Assembly (NCBI RefSeq): GCF_039555335.1
Contig: NC_092635.1
Coordinates: 67,368,058-67,432,057 of the forward strand
Reading direction: 5' to 3'
Length of the DNA: 64,000 nucleotides
Origin: Amphiura filiformis
Taxonomy: Eukaryota; Echinodermata; Ophiuroidea; Amphilepidida; Amphiuridae
A model generated the notes under the pieces. The model did not search any database and was not told where the DNA came from. It saw nothing but the letters and a program-made list of their open reading frames with translations. A program made the translations under genes and the position numbers. Each line of letters starts with the position of its first letter. Positions within the stretch are counted from its first letter, which is position 1. Positions 11,027 through 20,825 of the stretch are shown here, piece after piece.

Positions 11027-12630
11027 GTTTACCATTCTGCTATGGTCTATTTTCTATACCGGTACTTTTTTCTGCATGGATTGTATTACAGATCACCGTG
11101 GGTTCTTTCAATTTTGTGAAAACTTATGGGTTTTTTTGGAAAATGAATACTTTAAAAATGGGTATCTTGGAAAAATCTTAAAATTTGTGGCCAAACCTAA
11201 AATTCGCGATTATACCCAAAATATGTCAATGTTAGCGTTTCACATACATTGTACATATCTTTTCAGATTGATTTTTTTTTACTTCAATTACCAAGAATGA
11301 AGATGTAAATACATGAATTAATACATACCCTTTTCTTTCTTCCTTTGTGTGCTGCTTTGCTTGTAGCTCGACCTTCCCCGTCAAAAGCAACTATGGGCGT
11401 AACATTTTGCCCAACCAACACATCTACTGCTTAGCAGAAATCATTGACATACCGGGGTACCTGTAAGAACCATAATTGCATAAAAGTGACATAAAAATTG
11501 GTTGATATACAACTTGTCCCTATCCCAACCCACCCCTTGACCAGTAGCGTATCTGTGGCAGGGGTCACCTGCACCCCCCATGGCTTTGACCATGAAGGAA
11601 AACCTGAAAAATTATGCTAAATCAGCCTATTTTACACCTCTGCCTGAGAAAATCTACCATGTGACCGGGTAAATCTACCGCACACCAGGATTTTGCCCGC
11701 TCTGACAAGTGACCCATACACAGAACACCACTGCCCTTGACAATATAGTCTACCCGTCCCTTGACAATATATATAGTCAACTACCTTAGCTTTATTCCCT
11801 CCAGCAAGCAAGGGACAGGTTGGTCACTGGTCAGTGACGAGTTGTCTTCAAAAAATGTGGTGCAGGTTGACGCAAAGACAGGTTGGCATAGGAACGGCTT
11901 GTCATGTATTCTTAAAAATTTACTTCATTAGGAATGTGACCAGGTAACATTAAAACCAATCAACGGTACAGGATGCTCTTTTGGTCACGCAGCTATAAAA
12001 AGACAATTTTCATGGTTTAGAATAGGAGATTAATGAAAAATAAGCCCTTAATCCTTTCCTTCATCACCGAATACAAGTCACACACTTAAAAATAATTTCT
12101 TAATATATGAATAGTATTGTAAATAATTGTGGTTCTTGAGAATATGTCAATTAGGAAGATGTTGCGTTTCAACTCTTTTCACATCATAATTTATACAGAA
12201 CCACAAGATCCACAAAATTGTAACTGGATTCAGCACCACACCCGATTTAAAATGATCATAACAAATTTCACTACATGTAGATGGTATACCATTACCATCT
12301 ACATTACATAGTATTTAATAAGCTTAAGCTTAACTTACTTTCGTGGATCAATTCCAGGTTGTGCAGTGTACTTCGTTAATATTTCATGTGTAGATCCATA
12401 AATTGATGGCGTCAATACCTGCACTTCAACGCCCAAATCCGCGGCAGAAACCCTGGCAGAAACTTTATTTTCTATATTCTTGAATTTAGGGAGTAAAGAT
12501 TGAATTCCCATTGTCACGATTCGATTGTAACCGTGTGTTGAAGCTGGTCAACTCCGGGATTGTTATTTACGATCAGCTGATTGAAGATCACAGGCTGTTT
12601 TTAACGGCTGATATCGCTAATTGTTCAAAA

Positions 12631-12641
12631 TGCGCATGCGC
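12631..12641. promoter_or_regulatory. NRF1-like palindrome upstream of the XPG-like exon 1
   Basis: TGCGCATGCGC is a full NRF1 consensus palindrome, and a second half-site ATGCGCA follows at 12646-12653. It is 120 bp upstream of the minus-strand ATG at 12511 and about 80 bp inside the right transposon end. No TATA box is apparent. NRF1 sites are typical of TATA-less housekeeping promoters; use here is inferred. Confidence 0.45.
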
Positions 12642-12716
12642 TAGACATGCGCATAAAACAAATCGTGTTCCCGTGGTGTTGCCGTCGGGATTGCCCTGGA
12701 ATTGCCAGAGAAGTAT

Positions 12717-12731
12717 GTCCCACCCCCCCTG
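12717..12731 (-). repeat. Right terminal inverted repeat of the 12.6-kb element
   Basis: GTCCCACCCCCCCTG, the exact reverse complement of 125-139, abutting the right CTCCTTAG. Confidence 0.88.
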
Positions 12732-12739
12732 CTCCTTAG
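12732..12739. repeat. Right 8-bp target site duplication CTCCTTAG
   Basis: Matches 117-124 and is followed by CTGGATGTTTGG, exactly as after the single copy at 16825-16832. Confidence 0.88.
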
Positions 12740-13268
12740 CTGGATGTTTGGTTTTTGTTTGTTTAGTTGTTTTTATGGGGGTTTCCAAGTGTAATGAAAA
12801 TAAAATATGTATCCCACATAGATCCCCCCGTCCCAAAAAAAAAAGCATGGGTTAGGATACTTTATTTTCATTCTAACTCCAGAAAGAGTATGTTAAGGGT
12901 AGACGAGGTATTGTTGGTCGAAGCAGTCAAAATATCGATTTTCATTATCTAAATCGATATATTATTGGCAAATAACACTTTGATGTTTTGCAAAAGTTCA
13001 TTCTACAAAACAAACACTTTGAACATTTGCTTGATTTGTTGTTGTTAAGGAGATATGTACGTTTTACAAAAGTGTTGTTGTTCCAGCCCTCTTTACAACA
13101 AAACTCAAGAAGCCTAAGCTCACTACCATTCGCAAGATGATGTGAACTAACAAATGGCAACAGTATAAAATAGTTGCTGACCTTAACACCAACAACACAA
13201 TTTTTAAATTGTGTTGTTGCTAATTAAAATTGCTAGTAGTTCACCTAACCTATTTAGTTATCCTCGGC
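12740..13268 (+). repeat. Dispersed repeat R, copy A, right part
   Basis: Collinear with 16833-17446. An internal deletion joins CTCAAGAA directly to GCTCACTACC, losing about 90 bp present in copy B. Both copies end at ATTTAGTTATCCTCGG. Confidence 0.88.
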
Positions 13269-13470
13269 TTAAGGTTAGTAACTATTTTCAACTGTTGCGA
13301 TTTGGTCGTTCACAGCATCCTGCGAATGGTAGTGAGCTTTGGCAAAAATTGTATTGATCATTTCATAGTGAGCGTGTAGAAGGATTCAAATATTACAGAT
13401 ATAATTTTGTAGGTCCTGTGGTTCTTGAGTTATGTTGTAAAGAGAGTCCAGGAAGCTGTCCCATGACAGT
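13269..13470 (-). repeat. Inverted partial copy of repeat R
   Basis: The reverse complement of about 17185-17345, including the TTTGGCAAAAATTG and TTGTAGGTC blocks missing from copy A. With 13080-13268 it forms a large imperfect inverted repeat around 13270. Confidence 0.75.
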
Positions 13471-13929
13471 GCATTTTGCTGTTGTGTCAGTTGGATAACT
13501 GTTTGGTTACTGACATGTGTTTTGAGTAGAGTATTAAGGTAATCCTGTGTGTAATTTTGGTTCATTTTGATTGACAGTATTTTAAGATATGACCTTGTGA
13601 TTCACAAGTTGTAAAAAATTATAAGTTTCTTTTTGAGCTCAGTGTATTTATAGTAAATATTCAATGTACCACTTGTGTATTAAACATGCTCTAATGTCTT
13701 GTACTCTTGAAAACTACATTAGGCGACATATTTTACCAAACGCCTTTTTGTACTTGATTGGCGCAGTTTATAATGGCGTCGATGTTGGTGTGCATAATGC
13801 GGGCAATGCTAAGAATATGTTATGGTTATTCGTGATTACAGTTTATTCGCACTATCAAAAGGAACAATAGTCTTTTGTCTATCTGGTTCACAAGCCCTTA
13901 ACTCTAAGAAGAGGTTGGGTTGGTATACG
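13471..13929. other. No feature recognised
   Basis: AT-rich DNA with only short frames, such as the 68-codon frame at 13664-13870, none resembling a known protein. Confidence 0.5.
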
Positions 13930-14226
13930 TCGTAGAAGTGACGTCATAATCGGATTAACTACCATAGCAATGGATGGATACAATTTTTGAATGTACCGCG
14001 CTGCACTACAGGCAGGTTGCACTCATCACCTGTGTATGACTGCAATCATAGATTGACTACAATATCGCTCTTTTCAATGATACTAATCTGACAGGTGTGA
14101 GTGATTAACATTTCTTTGACATCTATGGTTCAATGCATCGGTACCGCGGTAGTGCAGGGCGATATAGTCAAAATTGTATTCATTCATTGCTATGGTAGTT
14201 AACCCGAATAACTATGTCACGGCGTG
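13930..14226. mobile_element. Palindromic MITE family M4, copy 1
   Basis: The left arm CGGATTAACTACCATAGCAA is mirrored by TTGCTATGGTAGTTAACCCG at the right. Inner arms share GCGCTGCACTAC and CTATGATTGCAG-type blocks. Three more copies occur at 35211-35494, 47956-48266 and 48519-48816. Confidence 0.85.
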
Positions 14227-14996
14227 TGATGATTGTGCCCAAACAGTAAACATAAACAATGTGAATCAAATCTAGATTCAATGGTACATATTTGTATCGT
14301 CACGTGCGAGCCACATAAGAAAATTAGTTTTTCCCCACCAAACAACCATCGCGTGCAAGTTTATCCTGATCATTCGAAGCTTTAAGATCAAACCAATATT
14401 GTCATTACTGATACATTGTCTCAATAATTTACTTACATCTTGTGTCTATATTGATTTTCAAAACGATTATGTGTCATTTTTGACACACTGACACACTGAT
14501 TAATTAAACAAAGTTAATAACGTTTTAAATTCGCATGAGTCTATGTGCGTAAATTCTAAACATCATATAGCGATTGTTATTAAATGAACTACTCACACGT
14601 GTGCAATATGTTGTTTTAAATAACTAGACACATAATAGTGTGTTTACGTCTCTGTGGAAGAGTATTATAATTGCTGGAAACGTTGGTTGTTTACCTGTCT
14701 TTTTGGTTTCAAATATCGTTTGGTTTAGTCTGGTGTCCCATGGTACACAGTGATTTTAATCACTTGTTCCAGTGCACTTTTTGTATAGTTTACTTGCTTT
14801 TGTTGACCCCGTAGTTCATTGTATAATGTTATATACTTGTTATTTATTGTAATGATAATTACATGTTAAGCTCCTGGCAATAGTGTTTCTATTAAACTCC
14901 TCCTCTGGCTGTAAGACAAATTATTATTTTTATTTACTTTGCCTGTTGATATGTCGGGAAATAATATTGTTCACCTACAACTCATCTCTATCTGCT
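14227..14996. other. No feature recognised
   Basis: AT-rich unique-looking DNA with no coding signal and no clear repeat partner within the window. Confidence 0.5.
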
Positions 14997-15375
14997 TCGT
15001 CTTTCTTCTTCTTCTTCTTCCTTATAAGTGCCTCCCTCATATGTATGAGTATTGTCGCACTGCGTACAGACAAGCTGTACTTATTTTTTACTCTGGAACC
15101 TAGAGTAGATGAGTGTATTTTGAAGTACAGTCAACATGACCGGGATGATCCCCTGCTCTTTTCGAATAGCCTGTGACGTTCTTTAACGTGCACACTACAT
15201 TAATGTGAGAAAATATGCATGTACACGGGACCGACAGCTTAAAGTGCCCTCCGAAGCACTAAGCAAGTAGAGTGAAGTGTCTTGCTCAAGGACACAAAGA
15301 GCCGGACCTGGGATTCGAACCCTTGACCCTTGGGTTTACAGTCCTATGCCTTAACCGCTAGGCCACGCTCTCCTC
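14997..15375 (-). mobile_element. tRNA-derived SINE, minus strand (family A)
   Basis: Read on the minus strand, the head (15375-15298) carries an A box TGGCCTAGCGGTTAAGG and a B box GGTTCGAATCCC with a GTA anticodon-like triplet, resembling tRNA-Tyr. It runs into a body containing CTTCGGAGGGCACTTTAAGC and GTCGGTCCCGTGTACATGC and ends in a GAAGAAGAAG simple tail at about 15020-14997. The body and tail mark it as a retroposed SINE, not a tRNA gene. Only one copy is in the window. Confidence 0.85.
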
Positions 15376-15847
15376 GAAATTTGAAATTGAAAAATGATTT
15401 TTTTTTAATTTCCAATACTGTGAAAATGGTATGTTTAAAATTGGTCGATAGAGTTCTAAAATTAAACACCTAGAAATAACACAGTGCTTGTTAAATGTAA
15501 TTTCATTATATAGCCTTTCCCGCCCCCTGGAATACTTTAAAGGATACTTTAAAGTTCTAAAATTAAACATCTAAAAATAACACAGTGCTTTTTAAATGCA
15601 ATAACTTTATAGAGCATTTTTCGCCTCCTGGAATACTTTAAAGGAATGCTCATTTTCTGTAAGTGTAGTGTTCACCAATCTCTCTTAAGAACGGTTTTAT
15701 GTTTATTAATTCCTATTTATTAATTATTTATTTGAACTCAGTAAGTGTCTCCGACCAGGTTAACAACTTAAAAGCATTTTAATCACACCGTGTGTAAACA
15801 AAAGTTCTTTAAAGAAACAATTTATTTCAAATCTGATTGTCAAGAAA

Positions 15848-16412
15848 ATGAGACGTCCCCTCCTATGGAGAAAATAATAATAATACAATACAACCACATC
15901 ATTTGGTAACCTTTCTAGTTTACCTCTTATGTGTAAAAATACTCGAGAATTCTAGCTTTGAATTTGCTCACCAATAGCTTCATATTCAGGGCTAGAGACT
16001 TTTCCTGTCAGAATCTAGTAGAAATCAATGATACATGACACCGTGTAAAGCGATGGAAGTTCGGAAGTAAACACAACCGATCACAACGGATAATCGCATC
16101 AAAAATGTTGTTACAATTGCACTTCAACGCAACTTTAGACTGTTCAAAATAGGCAACCTTTGCTTTAAACTAAAATGTATATCTTGTGCAAATTCGAACT
16201 TAATTCGAGTAAATGTATAATTATGTTATTATAATACCTATTCTAAGGTACATAATTAACTTGTTTAAAATCGCATGTTTTCATACTTTTAAAAATGCAC
16301 ACTTTATACTATAAAACAAATGTCAAAAAGGCAAATTGCCTGGAGTATTTACAGACATGTATCAATATAAACGTGCAGGTTTGATCTTCGCCTTTCCAAC
16401 TAATTTGCCAAA
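15848..16412 (+). repeat. Direct repeat D1
   Basis: Collinear with 17628-18200. It starts GAGACGTCCCCTCCTATGG and includes AATCTAGTAGAAATCAATG and GGCAAATTGCCTG blocks. Identity is high over the first 320 bp and lower after. D1 and D2 bracket repeat R copy B. Confidence 0.85.
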
Positions 16413-16708
16413 AGTTTGTACAAATGTGTATTTTTATGATCCGCTTTGTATATTTTTATGATTCGCTTTTTGCATCCGATCTGAACTCTCGCTATTTATC
16501 ATGACTTCGACGTACTTCATTTTCAAAAGCAACAAGTTCACGTCCCAACTGTCTATATAATTCCATGTTTACATCTTGAAATGACACTTATCAGGGGATT
16601 GTAGACTTACTGTACTTTTGATCCGATTAGTAAGATATTTACAAGATTTAAAAAACGCGACCGATAGCCCTAGTATTTGCATTTGAATGTACTTTCGTCT
16701 ATTAATAA

Positions 16709-17446
16709 ACAACGTTCACTCAACTAGTGTATCTTCCCACAAGAAGCTACTCAAATGTTTTAATCATGATTTCCGATGAAGTAATGTCCTTGGACTTGGT
16801 AAATTCCGAATGTTCAGATTTTTACTCCTTAGCTGGATGTTTGGTTTTTGTTTGTTTAGTTGTTTTTATGGGGGTTTCCAAGTGTAATAAAAATGAAATA
16901 TGTATCCCACATAGATCCCCCCGTCCCAAAAAAAGCATGGGTTAGGATACTTATATTTTCATTTTAACTCCAGAAAGACAGTATGTTAAGGGTAGATGAG
17001 GTATTGTTGGTCGAAGCAGTCACAATATCGATTTTCATTATCTAAATTGATATATTATTGGCAAATAACACTTTGATGTTTTGCAAAAGTTCATTCTACA
17101 AAACAAACACTTTGAACACTTGCTTGATTTATTGTTGTTAAGGAGATATGTACGTTTTACAAAAGTGTTGTTGTTCCAGCCCTCTTTACAACAAAACTCA
17201 AGAACTACAAGACCTACAAAAGTTTATCTGTGATATTCGAATTCTTCTACACTCTCGTTATGAAACGATCAATGCAATTTTTGCCAAAGCTCACTACCAT
17301 ACGCAAGATGATGTGAACTACCAAATGGCAACAGTATAAAATAGTTGCTGACCTTAACACCAACAACACAATTTTTAAATTGTGTTGTTGCTAATTAAAA
17401 TTGCTAGTAGTTCACCTAACCTATTTAGTTATCCTCGGCGTGATCG
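16709..17446 (+). repeat. Dispersed repeat R, copy B: uninterrupted (empty site)
   Basis: Bases 16709-16832 correspond to 1-124, and 16833 onward to 12740 onward, with one CTTAG octamer context at the junction. It therefore records the pre-insertion state of the 12.6-kb element. No protein frame in it is convincing. Confidence 0.9.
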
Positions 17447-17627
17447 GTCAATAAATTGATTTTGCTTAAAATGTTTGTATTGTTAGAACCAATAGCATGA
17501 ACAATTGAATGTACATTTAAAAAAATCTAAATCTTTCCTGTTGCCATAGAAACGGTCAAAATGAAATAAAATGTCATTTACCTCTACAATTTCATACCGA
17601 CGTTATTGAAAAATGTCAATTTCTACT

Positions 17628-18200
17628 GAGACGTCCCCTCCTATGGAGAAAATAATAATAATACAATACAACCACATCATTTGATAACCTTTCTAGTTTA
17701 CCTCTTATGTGTACAAATACTCGAGAATTCTAGCTTTGAATTTGCTCACCAATAGCTTCATATTCAAGGCTAGAGTCTTTTCCTGTCAGAATCTAGTAGA
17801 AATCGATGATACATGACACCGTGTAAAGCGATGGAAGTTCGGAAGTAAACACAGCCGATCACGACGGATAATCGCATCAAAAATGTTGTTACAATTGCAC
17901 TTCAACGCAACTTTAGACTGTTCAAAATAGGCAACTTGCTTTAAACTATGCAGTTTACTCATCAGAATAAATATTGTCCACATTTAAATATCAACAGCTT
18001 ATTTAACATGTGTTGCAAAACATGACAACATTGATCTATCAAACACGATAGCGAAATGACTCTCGAATGCATAACCAATAACCATAACTTTACACCAAAA
18101 AAACAAGAGTCAAAAAGGCAAATTGCCTGAAGCATTTTACAGTTATGTGCAGTTTTGACCTTCTCCTTTCCAACTAATTTGCCCAAAGTTTGTATTTATT
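17628..18200 (+). repeat. Direct repeat D2
   Basis: Second copy of 15848-16412. After about 17945 the copies differ by insertions and rejoin at GTCAAAAAGGCAAATTGCC. The ends do not read TG...CA and no primer-binding site follows D1, so these are not supported as LTRs. Confidence 0.85.
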
Positions 18201-20597
18201 ATGACAGTGTTGCAAATAAAATCGGTTTTATGCATAATATGATTTCCTCGCTCTGTTGTGAAAATACCCGTTTTTAATGTTCAAAAAAGCCTTTAAGATA
18301 AATGAACTTCAGCCTTGAATAAGCGTTGCAAGATTTTTGCAAAATTCTACAAATCTACTGATCGCTACAAATCAACTGATTTAGCTAATACATTGCAATA
18401 AGTAATAATTTTATTTCTAATTGTACATTATAGTGGTAGCTATTATGTTTTGAATTAAGTAATGGCAAGAATGATAAAAAGTGGTCTTTGTTTGTTTTTT
18501 CAACATCAATCTTATTGACACGCATTAGGTCCCATTATAACAGCCAAGGTAGGTTTTTTTTCTCTTGTTATGTGTTTATCTAGAGGCCCATTCAGCGATA
18601 ACAACATCCAAATTGTTTATATATTGCCTAAACGTGAAGAATAAGTAATTCAAATTAGGTCTTTTTGAAATGAAAACTTTGGCAAAAACAAAAATTGAAG
18701 CACCGTTCAAATATATTTAGATCATTTCTCTACTTTAAAGTAGAAAATTTTCAGATTCGTGAAAATGTCTTCTATTGTCTTTTAATACGCGGGTTTTAGC
18801 TTAACCACTAGCAGACCATGTTATCACATCTATGACATTAACAATAAATAACAATTGATAAAGCTTTCTAAACAAGACCAAAACCACTTTTGTTGTCGTA
18901 TACCTTTTCTACCACTATTTTTACGATCATCCAGATGAGCAAATCACTGAACAGGCCTTTAATATGATTTAAAACAGAAATAACAATTGATAAAGCTTTC
19001 TAAACAAGACCAAGCCACTTGTGCTGTCGTATACTTTTCTCCAACAGAATCAAATAACATTCCTTTCAAACCAGTCTATATCCGTTATTATAGAAGCGTT
19101 AAAATACGTCCTCTATCATCCGACTAAGCATTTTAAGTGCGTACCATTACGAGTCCAGTTTTTTATGCTTCCATAACCACGATAACGCCGTGTGCATTAA
19201 GAAAATTTCTCGGTGTCGTCACAACAGGCACCCAATTGAATTCTCCGAATAGAAGCAAGCGTGGGCAGTCAAATGTATCATAACGCTGTACCAATTTTAT
19301 TACGAACGAAAATGTTCTTCAGTCAGTCAGATGGGTTCTAGTGACATGAATAATTCATGAGCACCAGCCACGCCTGTCCAATGGGCATCGACCTACTGAG
19401 ACTCCTGCTTTAGATTGGCAAGCTGGGAGTAAACCGATCCCTTCTTACAGTGCATGGACTGGCTAACGGCGATACTTCTCCGTGGTAATTGTTCAGCAAA
19501 TGCGTTCTTGATTACTACCAGTTGTGTGATAAATAGACTATAATATTTGGTAGATTCAAATGTGGATTGATATGTGGTTTTATTGTGAATAAAACACGGA
19601 ATAACTGGATTATTGTGTAGTGTTGTCAAAGTAACTGACTTTGTTGATGCTGGTGTGAACGATTATACCTATAGGTAAGGACTTTACACTGTTTTCTTTA
19701 AACCATAATTCCACTATTTTTAGTTACATTTTCTGCAAATTATGGTTATTATCAACGTGCCCTACGAAATGTTGTTAGTAGGATGCCATTCAGAATCGTT
19801 TTTTAATTCAACTCAAAACAGGGAAAAAAGACTTTGTTAATGAGGCAAAAGTGATTTTTTTCAATCCCTCGATAACAGCGCATCTTTAGTTCCTGTTTTA
19901 CTGTCTTAAGTTTTTCAACAAAATACAGATTACAGTGTACTCAAAGAAATACCTACCCTAACTTAAAATAACAAGAAACAAGCTCTATTTTGTTAACCTA
20001 TAAATTAAAGATTCTTTGCTTAAAGATAATATCGAAGCATTCCTATGTAAGCAAGAAGCATATGAAACTCAACAAACGCTACACACCTGTATCACACTTA
20101 ACTTTAACTTGGTTATGTGATCGTAAAGATGTATAATTTTGGAAAATAACCTTCTTACATCTTCCGATACTTAGCAAATATGAACTGTATCATATCTCTT
20201 AAGGAAGTGATTGCTTGAAGAAGGTTTTAAGTCGTTGAAATGTTATAACGTAGGAGATAAAGAGATATCATTGTTGAATTGAATTGAATTTAGTTTCTTC
20301 AAATTGGCGTAAACAATACGTCTAATATGGCGTACGAAACTTAATTACCTGTTCACGGATTGCTTGATGAATTCGTCAAAGATGTGATACATAACGTATA
20401 CAGAAAATAGGTCACGGTTTCATTTTGTAACAAAAACTATGCTCAGTTTACCTGACACATATTGGGGTTTGCATAGGAGGCAGAAGTGGGGGGACAGAGG
20501 GACACGTCCCCCTCAATATATCAATGGGAGACAATCCTACACAAAAAAGACAAATTAAAGCAACAATTGCCCTGTGCATAAGTTACTTTTTAACCTA
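18201..20597. other. No gene; short local direct repeat
   Basis: AATTGATAAAGCTTTCTAAACAAGACCA and following bases occur twice at about 18852 and 18982, a 130-bp offset duplication. No coding exon is recognisable in the remainder. Confidence 0.5.
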
Positions 20598-20825
20598 AAA
20601 ACACTGTGTTTTAGGCCAAAATAGAGGAAAATTGTAGACTTATAACAGGTAACAAAATTCTCCTCCTTCTGGGCTACATGTAGGGGGCCCACCAGTAAAA
20701 CCAACACAATACATGCTCTTTCTCCGTAACTTGGCCCCTACATTTAGCCCAGAAGGAGGAGAATTTTGTTACTTGTTACAAGTCTACAATTTTACCCTAT
20801 TTTTGGTTCAAAACACAGTGTTTTG
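20598..20825. mobile_element. Palindromic element
   Basis: AAAACACTGTGTTTTAGG at the left and CAAAACACAGTGTTTT at the right frame about 100-bp arms that share GTAACAAAATTCTCCTCCTT and its inverse. The loop is only a few tens of bases. Confidence 0.8.

Larger units (their letters stand above)
10071..12511 (-). pseudogene. Decayed XPG/FEN1/EXO1-superfamily nuclease gene (N-terminal exons)
   Basis: Three minus-strand exons are visible. Exon 1 (12511-12339) starts at an ATG in good context (ACAATGG), begins MGIQSLLPKFKN and ends at AAA/GTAAGT. The MGIQ(G/S)LLP start is typical of EXO1-type XPG N-domains. Exon 2 (about 11426-11329, donor GTATGT) encodes DVLVGQNVTPIVAFDG, the hallmark strand ending in FDG. 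In another frame it then encodes LQAKQHTKEERKG, the following L-x-x-K-x-x-T-x-E-R helix. Exon 3 (10132-10071) continues RKRQEKARAL in matching phase and ends at a GTAAGT donor. Lesions: the FDG segment and the following helix are out of frame, most simply by one extra G in a GGGG run. Exon 1 also seems shifted near its middle: read +1 it gives HQFMDLHMK and then a TAA. The catalytic Asp expected after GV reads Glu. XPG-family enzymes cut branched or flap DNA. This copy is unlikely to encode an intact enzyme. Confidence 0.6.
125..12731. mobile_element. 12.6-kb hAT-like DNA transposon insertion carrying a decayed gene
   Basis: Perfect 15-bp terminal inverted repeats, CAGGGGGGGTGGGAC, lie at 125-139 and, reverse-complemented, at 12717-12731. 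They are flanked by an 8-bp duplication. Sequence left of 125 and right of 12731 is contiguous in the paralogous repeat at 16709-17446, so the insertion can be defined to the base. An 8-bp duplication and CAGGG ends are typical of the hAT superfamily. I recognise no hAT transposase (BED finger, RNase H-like core or C-terminal dimerisation region), so it looks non-autonomous or decayed. The interior carries minus-strand exons of an XPG-like nuclease, two further minus-strand exons, a GATAA/TTATC array and at least seven nested inverted-repeat elements. XPG-like nucleases are known from Academ DNA transposons, but as I recall those make 3-4-bp duplications, so a nested or composite origin is possible. 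Confidence 0.85.

Noticed and set aside
15298..15375. tRNA-Tyr-like gene on the minus strand
   Set aside because: A and B boxes are present, but the acceptor stem does not pair cleanly and the transcript runs into a SINE body and simple-repeat tail.
15848..18200. LTR retrotransposon bounded by D1 and D2
   Set aside because: No TG...CA ends, no primer-binding site or polypurine tract, and no gag/pol frame between the repeats.
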